A DNA stretch of 64,000 bases from Planctomycetota bacterium (GCA_028281765.1 JANQJF010000073.1:1-64000), one strand, 5' to 3'; shown: positions 52,480 to 63,201, numbered from the stretch's first letter. The notes: generated by a model from the sequence alone, not told the origin. Numbers and translations: made by a program.

Positions 52480-53121
52480 ATGCCCTCGTCGTCCCTCCGT
52501 CAGCTGCTGCAATCCGGCTCGGTGCACCGCTGGAGTCACTCCGTCGGGGCCGACGAGGCGCCGGCCTGGGGGCTCGAGGAGCTGCGCGGCCGGGTCGTCG
52601 AGTTGCGTTGTGATCAGGAGGGCGGCGGCGCGACCGCGGTCACGACGATCGCCGTCGACCTCGTGCTCGCGGCACAGTGTGTCGACGAGCCGGTCGCGTG
52701 GGTCACGCAGAGTGGCCTGACGTTCTATCCGCCGGACGTCGGGGAGTACGGGGTCGACCTGTCGGCACTCGCGGTGGTCGCGTTGCGCGAAGGTCACGAG
52801 ATGCTGCGGGCCGCGGACACGCTGTTGCGTTCGCGCGCGTTCGGTCTCGTCGTGCTGGACTTCGCCGAGCCACAGTCGATCCCGCTCGGCGTGCAGGCGC
52901 GCTTGGTCGGTCTGGCCAAGCAGCACGACGCGACGCTCGTGTGCCTGTCTCGCGAGGGCGCGAACGCGCTCGGTTCGTTCGCGTCGATGCGCGTCGAGTG
53001 TGGTCGTCGGCGCGTCGACGACGGGGTGTTCGAATGTTCGGTCCGCGTCCTCAAGGACAAGCGACGCGGTCGGCGTTGGCAGCATACGCACGTGTGTGAT
53101 GGAACGGTGGGCCTGCGTTGA
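52480..53121 (+). CDS. imuA: ImuA-type RecA-like mutagenesis protein
   Basis: A 213-residue RecA-fold protein placed directly before imuB. LRGRVVELRCDQEGGGATAV occupies the Walker A place but lacks the lysine, and AWVTQSGLTFYPPDVGEYGVDLSALAVV corresponds to the RecA segment around its conserved LGVD strand; FGLVVLDFAEPQ replaces Walker B. This is the usual degenerate ImuA. ImuA, ImuB and DnaE2 form the translesion mutasome induced in SOS. Start ATG 52480; it overlaps imuB by 23 bp. Confidence 0.75.
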   Translation: MPSSSLRQLLQSGSVHRWSHSVGADEAPAWGLEELRGRVVELRCDQEGGGATAVTTIAVDLVLAAQCVDEPVAWVTQSGLTFYPPDVGEYGVDLSALAVVALREGHEMLRAADTLLRSRAFGLVVLDFAEPQSIPLGVQARLVGLAKQHDATLVCLSREGANALGSFASMRVECGRRRVDDGVFECSVRVLKDKRRGRRWQHTHVCDGTVGLR

Positions 53122-54613
53122 TGTCCCGGCGCTTCCGCTGCAGATCCTGGTGCTGCGGTTGCGCAAGGGGGACGGTGTCCAGCGAGTCGACGACGCGGAT
53201 CGCGTGCCGATCGTCGTCATCGACGCGGACAAGCCGCAGGGCACCGTGCTCTGGGTCAACGTGGCCGCGCGGCGTCAGCGCATCCGGCCGGGGATGCGGT
53301 ATGCCGCAGCGCTCGCGCTCGAGCCGGGCCTGCGCGCGGGTGTCATCGACGACGAGACGTGTGAGAAGGCGGTCGAACGGCTGGTCCGACGCTTGCGTTC
53401 GTTCTCGCCGGGGATCGAGCCGAGTCGGTCCGAGCCCGGCGTGTTCTGGCTCGATGCGTCGGGGTTCGAAGGCGTGTTCCCGTCTCTCGACGAATGGTCG
53501 CGGCGCGTCGTCGACAGCCTGCGCGGGATCGGTCTGACCGCGTCGGTCGCGGTCGGATTCGATCGGTTCGGAGTCTACGCCGTCGCGCGTCAGGGGCGCG
53601 GCGCGCGCGTCCTGGAGTCGCGCGAAGACGAGCTCGTGCAGTCCGCGCGCGTTCCGCTCGACCTGCTTTGTATACCGCCGAAGCTGCGGCGCAGTCTCGA
53701 TCAGCTCGGGATCACCGACGTCGACGGGCTGCGGCGGCTGCCGGAAGGGAGCCTGCAGGAGCGTTTCGGCGCCGAAGGTGAGCGGCTGCAGCGATTCGTC
53801 TCGGGGACGGCGGACGACCTGCTCGTCGCGACGCCGGGGTTCGAGCCGGTCGTCGAGCGCTTCGAGATCGAGCCGGGCGAATCGGTCCTCGACGCGAGTG
53901 CATTGCTGTTCCTGCTGAAAGGGCGGTTGGGCCGGGTCTGCACCGAACTCGCCCGGCGTGGCGAGGCCGTCGCGGGGCTGCAGATGAAGCTGTTGCTCGA
54001 CGATGCGCCGGCGCGCCCCGAGACGATCCGGCCAGCGGACCCGACGCTCGACGAAGTGCAGCTCACCGATCTGATTCGCCTGCGCCTGGAGAACACGAAT
54101 CTCGAGGCGCCTTCGGTCGGTTTCGAATTGTCGGCCGAAGGCGTGCGCGCAACGCGCAAGCAGCTGGATCTGTTCGCCGAGAAACCGCGGCGCGATCTCG
54201 CCGCGGCAAATCGCGCGCTCGCGCGGCTACGCGCGGAGTTCGGCAACGGCGCGGTCGTGCGCGCGGAGCCGCGCGCCGGACACCTGCCCGAGGGCGCGTT
54301 CGTCTGGCGTCCGCTCGAACGTCTCGGCCGCGCGAGCGCGGTGCCGCGACCGCAGCCGCGGCTCGTGCGACGCATGTTGGCGCGCCCGCGGATGCTCGAT
54401 CGTGACCATCGTGAGCTCGATGGCTGGTGCGCGGCCGGCCTCTCGTGTGGTCCGGTGCGTCGCACGTTCGGCCCGTACGTCGTGTCGGGCGGATGGTGGC
54501 GTCGGGAAGTGTCGCGGGCGTACCACTTCGCCGAGACCGCACGGGGTGACGTGCTGTGGGTCTACTACGACCGGCGCCAGCGGCGCTGGTTCTTGCACGG
54601 CTTCGTCGAGTGA
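53099..54613 (+). CDS. imuB: ImuB, Y-family polymerase-like protein
   Basis: A 504-residue Y-family polymerase homologue. MERWACVDVPALPLQILVLR replaces the DinB DMDAFFA start and EPGVFWLDASGF replaces the SIDE catalytic motif, so the acidic active site is broken as in other ImuB proteins. The thumb/helix-hairpin region is seen (RSLDQLGITDVDGLRRL) and the little-finger domain follows. QLDLF at 355-359 is a canonical beta-clamp-binding motif, supporting a clamp-adapter role that brings DnaE2 to lesions. Overlaps imuA by 23 bp; the convergent phosphatase stop is immediately adjacent. Confidence 0.87.
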   Translation: MERWACVDVPALPLQILVLRLRKGDGVQRVDDADRVPIVVIDADKPQGTVLWVNVAARRQRIRPGMRYAAALALEPGLRAGVIDDETCEKAVERLVRRLRSFSPGIEPSRSEPGVFWLDASGFEGVFPSLDEWSRRVVDSLRGIGLTASVAVGFDRFGVYAVARQGRGARVLESREDELVQSARVPLDLLCIPPKLRRSLDQLGITDVDGLRRLPEGSLQERFGAEGERLQRFVSGTADDLLVATPGFEPVVERFEIEPGESVLDASALLFLLKGRLGRVCTELARRGEAVAGLQMKLLLDDAPARPETIRPADPTLDEVQLTDLIRLRLENTNLEAPSVGFELSAEGVRATRKQLDLFAEKPRRDLAAANRALARLRAEFGNGAVVRAEPRAGHLPEGAFVWRPLERLGRASAVPRPQPRLVRRMLARPRMLDRDHRELDGWCAAGLSCGPVRRTFGPYVVSGGWWRREVSRAYHFAETARGDVLWVYYDRRQRRWFLHGFVE

Positions 54614-55399
54614 TCAGTCCGCGGTGTCGAGTGCGGTCCGTCGATCCGCAGGCAGGGACTTGGTCCACGAACCGTAGATCGGATTGGGGAGCAAGAACCA
54701 GCGGCGACCCCACATCGCGCGTTGGTTCGCGACGACGTCCCGTCGTTCTTCGCGGAACATCGCCCGAGCCCCGGCCGCGAAGTCGCCGAGATCGTCGCCG
54801 AGCAGCATGATCACGCGGTGCGTCTCGGCGACGCGGGCGCGACGTGGCGACTTCTCGGAGCCGGCGTCGTCATGCTCGTTTCGCGTGAGCACGGTGTCGA
54901 TCGAACCCGAGTCGAGCGGGAATCCGGCGGTCGTGAGGTTCTGACGAATGGCGTCTTCGACGACGTGGTCTCGATTTGTCACGTAGAAGATCGTCACGCC
55001 GCGGTTGCTGGCCGTCTGCAGGAAGTCACGGGCTCCGGGCAGGGGCTCGGCCCGCGCCTCCCGAACCCACGCGTTCCAAGTCTCGATGTCGAAGCTCGCG
55101 CCGCCCCGCAACAGCCGCGCGTTGTACGGCGAGTTGTCGAGCAGCGTTTCGTCGATGTCCGTGATGATCGCGGGTGGCAGCGTCGAGGTGTTGCGACTCT
55201 GTTCGGTCATCACAGGAGTCCGGTCGGCGAGCGCTTCGTCGAGCGATGCGAGTGCGCGGTCGAACGTCTGCATGCACGCGGCCTGGTACTCCGCCGAGGT
55301 CTGGATCCAGAGGACGCTGGTGAGGTCAGCGTCGGACGGAGTCGAACAGCTCGCGAGCGCGAGTCCCGGCAAGATCAGCAGGCGCCAAGCGGTGAGCAT
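54614..55399 (-). CDS. HAD acid phosphatase, lipoprotein e(P4)/class B type
   Basis: A 261-residue lipoprotein (signal with LPGLALASC). The HAD motif I IITDIDETLLDNSPYNA carries the nucleophile DxD, motif II is FYVTNRD, and motif IV LLGDDLGDF supplies the metal acids; WNAWVREARAEPLPGARDFL is typical of the e(P4) group. Anchored outside the cytoplasm it would strip phosphate from nucleotides or other monoesters. The gene ends base-to-base with imuB. Confidence 0.87.
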   Translation of the reverse strand: MLTAWRLLILPGLALASCSTPSDADLTSVLWIQTSAEYQAACMQTFDRALASLDEALADRTPVMTEQSRNTSTLPPAIITDIDETLLDNSPYNARLLRGGASFDIETWNAWVREARAEPLPGARDFLQTASNRGVTIFYVTNRDHVVEDAIRQNLTTAGFPLDSGSIDTVLTRNEHDDAGSEKSPRRARVAETHRVIMLLGDDLGDFAAGARAMFREERRDVVANQRAMWGRRWFLLPNPIYGSWTKSLPADRRTALDTAD

Positions 55400-55450
55400 C
55401 GGCGCAGCGTAGCGTCCGTGGACGCCAATCCAACCGCACGCCCGCTGGCT

Positions 55451-57688
55451 CTACGGAGACTTGCGCGGCGCTTCCGCCACCAGCCCGAGAAGCTCCTCGA
55501 TCTTCAGCGGCTTCGTCGTGAACGCGTCACAGCCGGCGTTCAGGCAGCGTTCGCGATCCGAGTCCATCGCGTGTGCGGTGATCGCGACGATCGATCGGTC
55601 GTAGCCTTGCTCGCGCAACTGCTGCGTAGCTTCGTAGCCGTCGAGCACGGGCATCTGCATGTCCATGAGCACGACGTCGAACGGCGTCGCCTCGACGTCG
55701 GCGGCGAGCGCGGTGTCGAGCGCTTCCTGGCCGTCACCGACGACGACAACGTCCGCGCCGGCTTTCCGCAGCACGTGCGAGATCAGACGCTGGTTGTCGG
55801 GACCATCGTCCGCGAGCAGCACGCGGCGACCGTCGCAGGACGCCTTCTCGCGGACGGGTGCCGAGGCTCGCCGCTTCACGGTCGTAGGCATTCGCACCTC
55901 GGCGTCGTGCGCGAGTCCGGTGTCGATGCGGCACACGAACTCGGAGCCCTTGCCGGCTTGGCTGAAGGCCGTGATACCGCCACCGAGTCGCTCTGCGAGG
56001 CGCAGTGAGATCACGAGTCCGAGTCCGGTGCCGCCGAAGCGTCGTGTCGTCGACGTGTCCGCTTGCTCGAACGGCTGGAAGAGGCGGCTGAGCTGCTCCT
56101 CGGTCATCCCGATGCCGGTGTCGCGGACGCACACCTCGAGCTGCATCGAGCCCTCGTGCGACTCCGCGCCGACGAGGACTTCGACGCCGCCGACCTCGGT
56201 GAACTTCACCGCGTTGCCGATCAGGTTGATCAAGATCTGGCGGATTCGAGTGGGGTCCGACGTGATCGCCGGCGGCAGGGGAGTGCGGTGCGAGAGCGAG
56301 ATCGTGATGCCCTTGCCGGATGCGCGGTCCGACATCAGGTCGATGACCTCGTGGATGAGCTCCCACGGCTCGAACACCACTTGCTCGACGTCGAGCTTGC
56401 CCGCCTCGATCTTCGACAGGTCGAGGATGTCGTTGATGATCGTCAGGAGGTGTTCGCCGTTGCGGTGGATCCTGTCGACGGTCGACTTCGAGTCGAGATC
56501 TACCAGCTCTTCGCGCAAGACTTCGCAGAATCCGAGGATCGCGGTCATCGGCGTGCGGATCTCGTGACTCATGTTCGCGAGGAACGCGCTCTTGCTCGCG
56601 TTCGCCGACTCGGCGTTCGCACGTGCGTCGTCGAGCAGCTTCATCGCGTTGGCCAGCTCCTCCGTGCGCTCCTTGACCAGCTGATTGATCCGCGCAGTGC
56701 GGCCGATCAACGCGAACGCGAGCACGGAGAGCGCGATGGTCAGCGCGATCCCGAGCGCGATCGCGCCCAAAGAGGCCGTCATGAGCGACGGTGGCGGTGT
56801 GCGCGAGGTGCAGGCGATCCGCCAGCCACGGTCCGCGACCTCGATCGTCCGGGAAACCGGAAGCCCTTCGCTTGCCGGTGCCGCGGCACCGAAGAGCATC
56901 ACGTCTTCGAGGCCAGTCGCGTCGAAGACACGCGTGTCGATGTTGTCCTTCCGCAGGCCGCTGAGCGCGCGGTCGACGAGGCTGTCCGCCTGCAGCACGG
57001 CAATCGCGTAGCCAGCGAGACTCGATCGGCGTTGTTCGACGGTATGGGACTTCTCGGTGTCGTCGTACACCGGCGCGAGCAACAAGATACCCGCGTTGCC
57101 GCGCTCGCCTCGGAGCAGCTGGATGCGACGGGATGCCGTGATGCGGCCACGGTCGCACGCCGTGCGCAGGGCCTCCAGCCGGATCGCGTTCGAGCCGAGG
57201 TCGAAGCCGAGTGCGGAGCGATTGCGCTCCATCGGCTCGACGAGATAGATCGGGAAGTGCTCTTCGCGGATGCGCGCGGGAGTCAGCTGGCCGTTGACGT
57301 CGCGTTCAGAGATCGCGAAGTCGCCGAGACCCTGCTCGCGGGCCGCGCGCTCGTAGAACTCGCGGTTTTCGCGGTAGACACGGGGGACCCACTCCAGCGC
57401 TTCGACCTGTGGGCAACGCCGAAGCGAAGTCTCCGCGAACCCCTGGAATCGCCGGCGCTCGCGCTGGTCCGGCTCGCTCAAGAACGCCGCGAGCAGCCGG
57501 ACCTCGTGTTCGCAGGCGCGAATCGAGGTCTGCAGGGACGCGACGATCTCCTCCGATTCGCGGCGTAGTTCGGTCGTGCGCGCGGTCGCCTGGAGCGATG
57601 CGCGCCGCTCCGCGGCGAACAGCGTCAGCCCGATGCCGACGACCAGGATCGCCCCGCAGATGCCGAACCGAGATGCCGCTCCTCTCAT
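55451..57688 (-). CDS. CHASE-domain hybrid histidine kinase with receiver
   Basis: A 745-residue hybrid sensor. One N-terminal helix, an extracytoplasmic CHASE domain (about 50-290; LEWVPRVYRENREFYERA, NAGILLLAPVYDD), a second helix (IALGIALTIALSVLAFALIG, about 310-335), coiled coil, HisKA with SNMSHEIRTPMTAILGF near 373, ATPase boxes NLIGNAVKFTE, DTGIGM and GGTGLGLVIS, then a receiver domain (about 640-745) with the phospho-acceptor in VVLMDMQMPVLDGYEA and Lys in TTKPLK. No HPt domain, so an external one should pass the phosphate on. Start ATG 57688 overlaps the lipoprotein gene stop (ATGA), suggesting the lipoprotein acts with this sensor. Confidence 0.9.
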   Translation of the reverse strand: MRGAASRFGICGAILVVGIGLTLFAAERRASLQATARTTELRRESEEIVASLQTSIRACEHEVRLLAAFLSEPDQRERRRFQGFAETSLRRCPQVEALEWVPRVYRENREFYERAAREQGLGDFAISERDVNGQLTPARIREEHFPIYLVEPMERNRSALGFDLGSNAIRLEALRTACDRGRITASRRIQLLRGERGNAGILLLAPVYDDTEKSHTVEQRRSSLAGYAIAVLQADSLVDRALSGLRKDNIDTRVFDATGLEDVMLFGAAAPASEGLPVSRTIEVADRGWRIACTSRTPPPSLMTASLGAIALGIALTIALSVLAFALIGRTARINQLVKERTEELANAMKLLDDARANAESANASKSAFLANMSHEIRTPMTAILGFCEVLREELVDLDSKSTVDRIHRNGEHLLTIINDILDLSKIEAGKLDVEQVVFEPWELIHEVIDLMSDRASGKGITISLSHRTPLPPAITSDPTRIRQILINLIGNAVKFTEVGGVEVLVGAESHEGSMQLEVCVRDTGIGMTEEQLSRLFQPFEQADTSTTRRFGGTGLGLVISLRLAERLGGGITAFSQAGKGSEFVCRIDTGLAHDAEVRMPTTVKRRASAPVREKASCDGRRVLLADDGPDNQRLISHVLRKAGADVVVVGDGQEALDTALAADVEATPFDVVLMDMQMPVLDGYEATQQLREQGYDRSIVAITAHAMDSDRERCLNAGCDAFTTKPLKIEELLGLVAEAPRKSP

Positions 57689-58725
57689 CGCTTCTCCCGC
57701 AACTTGGCTGCGAGTGTGTCGAGGCACTCGAGCAGATGGCGTGCCTGCTGGTCGACGTGAGACGGGAATACGCGGGACGGATTCACATGGCGGCGGATCT
57801 TCGTCGCGGATCCCAGCTGATCGTGCAGGTAGCGGAGCTCTGCGTTGAGGAGCCGGATGACGGGCAGCACGTCACTGGTCGTGATTCGCTCGTCCTCCAG
57901 GCTGTCGCCGATCGCCTGCACGGTGTGCAGGGTCTCGACGTTCTCCTCCTCGGCGATCGACTGCACGCGTTCGAAGCAGTGCAGCAGCGTCCGGCAGACG
58001 TCGGCAGGTGACTTGCGGCGGACGAACTGCGGCAACCCGGGCCACTCCCGCACGCCGACCAATCGTCCGATCGTGCGCACGCGGGTCAGCGCGGCGCGAA
58101 CCTCGCTGAAGACGTCGCAGGGCCGCGGTTGCGCGTTCAGCAGCACGTCGACCTGTCGTTCGACCTCCTGAAGCGTCAGGTAGACGTCGGTCGAGCTGGG
58201 ACGCGTGCGCGGTCGGGTCACGTGATTGACCTCGCCGATCTCGAGGGCGTGCTTGATGGCCCGGACTTCCTCGATCGCCGCGGTGAGGACGAATGCCGAG
58301 TGCCCTTCCGTCAGCGTGCTCGACGGACGACGCAGGGCGGCACTGCGGTCGTGCGTCAGCTCCTGACGCAGCACGCGCAATCGCTGGTGCGTCTGCCAGA
58401 CCTGGGCGAAGAGCTCGTTGTGCGGCGCGTTCGTGACGACCATCGGCGAGACCGATGGGCGTGGCTTGCCCATCTCGGCACGGACGCAGTCGAGTTCGGC
58501 ACGGAGCAGGCGCGCTGCCTGGTACAGGTCCGTCGTGTCCGTATCGGGCGTCGGCACGACGCGAAGCGTCACGGGCGCCGTCGTTTCTGCGATCGGCGAC
58601 GGAGCGGCCATCGGCAACGGCATCGGTTGCTTCGATGAGTCGGGATCGCCACCGCCACAGCCTGCTGTCAAGCAGGCGGCCAGGAGCACTTCCCACGGTG
58701 GACGAGTCCGAGAGCCTTCGCGCAT
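57685..58725 (-). CDS. Helical lipoprotein coupled to the hybrid kinase
   Basis: A 346-residue protein with a lipoprotein signal (VLLAACLTAGC) and a mostly helical soluble part containing repeated helices (LYQAARLLRAELDCVRAEM, TLLHCFERVQSIAEEENVET, RLLNAELRYLHDQL). No enzyme motif. The ATGA overlap with the CHASE kinase gene suggests it delivers or modulates the signal for that sensor's outer domain; this is inference from gene order. Family not recognised. Confidence 0.65.
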   Translation of the reverse strand: MREGSRTRPPWEVLLAACLTAGCGGGDPDSSKQPMPLPMAAPSPIAETTAPVTLRVVPTPDTDTTDLYQAARLLRAELDCVRAEMGKPRPSVSPMVVTNAPHNELFAQVWQTHQRLRVLRQELTHDRSAALRRPSSTLTEGHSAFVLTAAIEEVRAIKHALEIGEVNHVTRPRTRPSSTDVYLTLQEVERQVDVLLNAQPRPCDVFSEVRAALTRVRTIGRLVGVREWPGLPQFVRRKSPADVCRTLLHCFERVQSIAEEENVETLHTVQAIGDSLEDERITTSDVLPVIRLLNAELRYLHDQLGSATKIRRHVNPSRVFPSHVDQQARHLLECLDTLAAKLREKR

Positions 58726-58808
58726 GGTTACGGGGACTCATCGACATCCCTCCGAGACGGGATCGAGCGGGTGCGCGAACCGTCCGTGCCATCGGACGGT
58801 GCGGCGGC

Positions 58809-60104
58809 TCAGCCGTCGCGGTTCCGGGCGGTGCCGAACATCGCGAGCGCGACGATGCTCCCCGTGAGACCGATCATCCAGTAGGGCCCCTGCGCCCCGG
58901 AGCGTTGCGCTGCGTCGACGCACAGGCCGAACAGCGGCGCGAGCACGACGGTTGCGAGCCGTCGTGCCTGACTCTCGACCGAGAGCGTGGTCGCGGCGCG
59001 TTCCGGATCGGAGTGCGTGTCGAAGCGGCTGATCAGGATCGGGCGCCACAGGTTCTGGACGACGTGCAGCCCGACGAACGCGAGGATGGAGCCGACCCAG
59101 AGACCGCCGAGTTCGCTGCCGAACAGGATCAGGAACAGCGCGGCGGCGACGAGCCAGAGGGCGCGCGCCGCCCGCTCTTCGCCGCCGCACGCATCGACGA
59201 CCCGGTGTGCCCGGCGGCTGGCGATGCTCGACCCGACGTGCAGCGCGAAGTAGATCGGCCCGATCCAGAGCGTCGATCGCTGGATCGCCGAGAGTTCCTC
59301 GGTGGGGCCGGCCCACGTCGCGGTCCAGATCGTCGCGACCGCGAACAGCAACGGTTGCAGGTAGTCCTTGGCCGCGTGGAACACGCCTTCGAAGCCCATC
59401 GCCTCTCCGACGAGCCTGCGCAGCGCGGGCAGCCGAATCGCCTCGCGGGTGCCGTCGATCGTGTGCCGAACGATGTCGCCCATCGTCGGACGGGTCGTGC
59501 GCTCGCCGTCGAGATCGGCGGGGTACCCCAGAAAATTGACGATGTTGGCCGCGCACGGGACTGCCGCGAAGAGGAACACCGCCGAGTAGCCGTCGGAGAC
59601 GAACACGAACACCGCGCCGAACACGACCGATGTCGCGGATCCGAGCTTGCTCCACGACCGCGTGAACCCGTAGACGCGCGTGCGCTCGTCGGTTCGCCCC
59701 TCACGGCGTAGCCACGCGAAGATCATCGCCTTGTGTGTGCCGGTGCGGAACGCCTCGCCGACCGAGAACAGCAGCATCGCCGGCCACAGGGCCCAGACGT
59801 CGTTCGACAGGCCGAACACGAGGAAGCTCGCGAGATAACCCGTGAACGACGTGATCATCGCGCGCCGGCGGCCGAGCAGGTCGGCGATTGCGCCGGACGG
59901 AATCTCGAGGAGGTTCGTCGCGATCTCGCGGAATGCGAGCAGGCAGCCGATCGAGAAGAACGTCAGCCCCTTCTCGAGGAAGGCGAGGACGAGGAACGGC
60001 TCGAAGTACCGCTGGTTCTTGAGGAACCCGTAGAGGGAGAAGCGGAACAGCACGGTGGGGGGGATGGTAGGCGCCGCCGGCTTCTCGAACGCACCTCTTC
60101 CCAT
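58809..60104 (-). CDS. MFS transporter
   Basis: About 431 residues with twelve predicted helices. The MFS loop 2-3 signature appears as [16 protein letters not shown], and a second related segment occurs near RRAHRVVD in the middle of the protein. It would export or import a small solute by proton exchange; substrate unknown. Start is uncertain: ATG 60104 leaves only 37 bp to the divergent dnaE2 start; GTG 60053, which begins [13 protein letters not shown], would leave more promoter room. Confidence 0.82.
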   Translation of the reverse strand: MGRGAFEKPAAPTIPPTVLFRFSLYGFLKNQRYFEPFLVLAFLEKGLTFFSIGCLLAFREIATNLLEIPSGAIADLLGRRRAMITSFTGYLASFLVFGLSNDVWALWPAMLLFSVGEAFRTGTHKAMIFAWLRREGRTDERTRVYGFTRSWSKLGSATSVVFGAVFVFVSDGYSAVFLFAAVPCAANIVNFLGYPADLDGERTTRPTMGDIVRHTIDGTREAIRLPALRRLVGEAMGFEGVFHAAKDYLQPLLFAVATIWTATWAGPTEELSAIQRSTLWIGPIYFALHVGSSIASRRAHRVVDACGGEERAARALWLVAAALFLILFGSELGGLWVGSILAFVGLHVVQNLWRPILISRFDTHSDPERAATTLSVESQARRLATVVLAPLFGLCVDAAQRSGAQGPYWMIGLTGSIVALAMFGTARNRDG

Positions 60105-60141
60105 AAAGAATACATCAGTCTACTATCGTTCATTCCCCTCG

Positions 60142-63100
60142 ATGTACACTCCCCTCCTGACCAAGTCGGCCTACTCGTTCCTCGAGGGTGCGAGCCTGCC
60201 CGAGGAGTTCGTCGAGGAGGCGCACGTCCACGGTTTGCGGGCTCTCGCGATCACGGATCGGGACGGCGTGTACGGCGTCGTGCGGGCGCACGTCCGCGCC
60301 CAAGAGCTCGGCGTCCGGTTGATCACAGGCGCGACGATGTCGATCGACGACGGGTCGTTCGTGACCTTGCTCGCCCAGAACCGGGCGGGCTACGCGAACC
60401 TCTGTCGCCTGATCACGCGGGGGCGCCTGCGGCGACCGAAGGGGGAGTGCTCGGTGTCGCGCGACGAGGTCTGCGAACTGTCGGCCGATTTGATCGCGCT
60501 CTGGAACGGCGACTACTACTCCGGCGCGTCGCTTCGCGCGGCGTTCGAAGACCGGCTCTACGCGCTCGTGACGCGCCATCGCCGCGCCGATGAGGTCGAG
60601 GCCGAGGAGCGCCTGCGCGCCGATGCGCGCAAGCTCGGCGTGCCGGTCGCCGGCGCCGTCGAGGTGCTCTACCACACGCCGGCCCGGCGGCCGCTCCAGG
60701 ACGTGTTCGCGTGCCTGCGCGCGGGGCGCACGCTGCACAATGCCGGGACGTGCACCAAACCGAACGCCGAACACGCGCTCCGCGCACCGACGGCGTTCCG
60801 ACAGCTGTTCGAGGACGATCCCGACGCGATCGCGCGCACGGTGGAGATCGCGGACCGCTGCACGTTCTCGCTCGAGCAGGTGCGCTACCGCTATCCGTCC
60901 GAGCGGCTACCCGATGGCAAGACGTCGATGGAGTGGTTGCGCGAGCTCACGTTCCGCGGCGCCGGCGCGCGCTACGGCGACGACGTGCCGGCGGACGTCC
61001 GCGCGCAGCTCGACCGGGAGCTCGGGGTCATCGACCAGCTCGACTATCCCGGCTATTTCCTGACGATGTGGGAGATCGTCGAGTTCTGCCGTCGCGAAGG
61101 CATCCTCTGCCAGGGGCGTGGTTCGGCGGCGAACTCCGCGGTGTGCTACTGCCTCGGCATCACGTCGATCGATCCGGTGCGCATGGACCTCCTGTTCGAG
61201 CGCTTCTTGTCGGTCGAACGGCACGAGCCGCCGGACATCGATCTCGACATCGAGCACGAGCGTCGCGAAGAGGTCATCCAGCACGTCTACGCGAAGTACG
61301 GGCGGAGCCACGCGGCGATGGTCGCGAACGTGATTCGCTACCGGCGCCGGTCGGCGATTCGCGATGTCGGCAAGGTGCTCGGGCTGCCCGAGACCGCGCT
61401 CGACCGGCTCAGCAAGCTCGCGCACCGCTTCGACAGCGGTGGTGGCTGGGATGCGCTGCTCACCGACGCCGGGCTCGACAAGGACGCGCGCGAGAACCAG
61501 CTGCTCATCGAGCTCGTCGAAGAGATCCGCGACTTCCCGCGGCATCTTTCCATCCATCCCGGCGGCTTCCTACTCGGGCATGAGCCGGTCGATACGCTCG
61601 TGCCGATCGAGAACGGCGCGATGGAGGACCGCACGGTCATCCAGTGGGACAAGGACGACATCGAGTCGCTCGGACTGTTCAAGGTCGATCTGCTCGGTCT
61701 CGGATCACTGACGCTGTGCCACGAGAGCTTCCGCCTGCTGCGTGCGCACCGTGGCCTCGAGATGGGTCTCGCGACCGTGCCGCCCGCGGACGCGCTGACG
61801 TTCGACCTGATGTGTCGCGGCGACACCGTCGGCGTGTTCCAGATCGAGAGCCGGGCGCAGATGGCGATGCTGCCGCGATTGCGGCCGCGGACGTTCTACG
61901 ACCTCGTGATCGAGATCAGCATCGTGCGCCCGGGACCGATCGCGGGCGATATGGTGCATCCGTTCTTACGGCGACGGCGCGGTGAAGAGCCCGTCGAGTA
62001 TCCACATCCGTCTCTCGAGCCGGTGCTGAAGAAGACGCTCGGCGTGCCGCTGTTCCAGGAGCAGGTCATGAAGCTCGCGGTCGTCGCGGCGGACTACACG
62101 CCGGGCGAGGCGGACCAGCTGCGCCGCGACATGGCGGCGTGGCGCAAGCACGGCAAGATCGAACGGCACCGCGCGCGGATGACCGCGCGTATGAAGGCGA
62201 AGGGCATCGCCGGCGAGTTCGCCGAGCGCGTGTTCGAACAGATTCGCGGTTTCGGTGAGTACGGCTTCCCCGAGAGTCACGCGGCGAGCTTCGCGCTGAT
62301 CGCGTACGCGACGGCGTGGCTGCGGTGCCATCACCTCGACGTCTTCACGTGTGCGCTCCTCAACGCGCAGCCGATGGGGTTCTACTCGATCGCGACGATC
62401 GTCGACGACGCGCGGCGCCACGGTCTCGAGGTGTGGCCGGTCTCGGTCGTGCACAGCGCGTGGGACTGCACGCTCGAGAAGCTGCGCGGCGATCGCTTCG
62501 CGGTGCGCATGGGACTGCGGTGGGTGAAGGGGCTCGGCGTCGCCGACGGGGAGCGCATTCTGGATGCGGCTCGAGACGAGCCCTTCGTCGATCTCGGGGA
62601 CTTCGTGCGGCGCACCGGCCTCGGGGAGAAGCAGCTGACGGCGCTCGGTGAGTGCGGTGCGCTCGAGGCGCTGAGCGCGGGGCGACGCGGCGCGCTGTGG
62701 GACGTTTGGAAGCACGTGCACGATCCACGGAACGGTCTGCCCTTGCGCGAGGGGGAGGCCGGCTCGGAGTTCGACGAGCTGCAGCCGTTCGAGGCGTTGG
62801 CGTGGGACTACCGCGCGAGCGCGCACAGCGCCCGCGGCCATCCACTCGAAGCGGTGCGCGACCAGCTCGACGAGCAGCGACTCGTTTCCGCGTCCGGGCT
62901 GCGCGGCATGCGCAATCAGGCGTACGCCCAGTCTGCGGGTCTCGTGATCTGCCGTCAGCGTCCCGGCACGGCGAAGGGCGTCGTCTTCCTGACGCTCGAG
63001 GACGAGACGGGTTTCGTCAACGTCGTCGTCTGGGAGAAGGTGTTCGAACGGTTCGCGACGCTGATCAAGGCGGAGACGTTCCTCGCGGTCGCCGGCAAGG

Positions 63101-63201
63101 TGCAGAGCGAAGACGGTGTCGTGCACCTCGTGGCGCAGCGCCTGTGGGTGCCACGCCTCGAGGAGCGTCCCGGCCCGGTGGTGAGCCGGGACTTCCACTA
63201 G
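60142..63201 (+). CDS. dnaE2: Error-prone DNA polymerase DnaE2
   Basis: A 1019-residue C-family polymerase, DnaE2 size (DnaE1 is longer). PHP domain at the N terminus ([30 protein letters not shown]), palm with [14 protein letters not shown], catalytic PDIDLDIE (Asp365 and Asp367), [11 protein letters not shown] and [17 protein letters not shown], fingers and the [18 protein letters not shown] segment, and the OB fold ([25 protein letters not shown]). With ImuA and ImuB it performs mutagenic translesion synthesis. Here it is split from imuAB by about 5.5 kb. A possible promoter is TTCCCA (60098) and TACTAT (60121), 17 bp apart. ATG 60142 begins the usual PHP sequence. Confidence 0.93.
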   Translation: MYTPLLTKSAYSFLEGASLPEEFVEEAHVHGLRALAITDRDGVYGVVRAHVRAQELGVRLITGATMSIDDGSFVTLLAQNRAGYANLCRLITRGRLRRPKGECSVSRDEVCELSADLIALWNGDYYSGASLRAAFEDRLYALVTRHRRADEVEAEERLRADARKLGVPVAGAVEVLYHTPARRPLQDVFACLRAGRTLHNAGTCTKPNAEHALRAPTAFRQLFEDDPDAIARTVEIADRCTFSLEQVRYRYPSERLPDGKTSMEWLRELTFRGAGARYGDDVPADVRAQLDRELGVIDQLDYPGYFLTMWEIVEFCRREGILCQGRGSAANSAVCYCLGITSIDPVRMDLLFERFLSVERHEPPDIDLDIEHERREEVIQHVYAKYGRSHAAMVANVIRYRRRSAIRDVGKVLGLPETALDRLSKLAHRFDSGGGWDALLTDAGLDKDARENQLLIELVEEIRDFPRHLSIHPGGFLLGHEPVDTLVPIENGAMEDRTVIQWDKDDIESLGLFKVDLLGLGSLTLCHESFRLLRAHRGLEMGLATVPPADALTFDLMCRGDTVGVFQIESRAQMAMLPRLRPRTFYDLVIEISIVRPGPIAGDMVHPFLRRRRGEEPVEYPHPSLEPVLKKTLGVPLFQEQVMKLAVVAADYTPGEADQLRRDMAAWRKHGKIERHRARMTARMKAKGIAGEFAERVFEQIRGFGEYGFPESHAASFALIAYATAWLRCHHLDVFTCALLNAQPMGFYSIATIVDDARRHGLEVWPVSVVHSAWDCTLEKLRGDRFAVRMGLRWVKGLGVADGERILDAARDEPFVDLGDFVRRTGLGEKQLTALGECGALEALSAGRRGALWDVWKHVHDPRNGLPLREGEAGSEFDELQPFEALAWDYRASAHSARGHPLEAVRDQLDEQRLVSASGLRGMRNQAYAQSAGLVICRQRPGTAKGVVFLTLEDETGFVNVVVWEKVFERFATLIKAETFLAVAGKVQSEDGVVHLVAQRLWVPRLEERPGPVVSRDFH

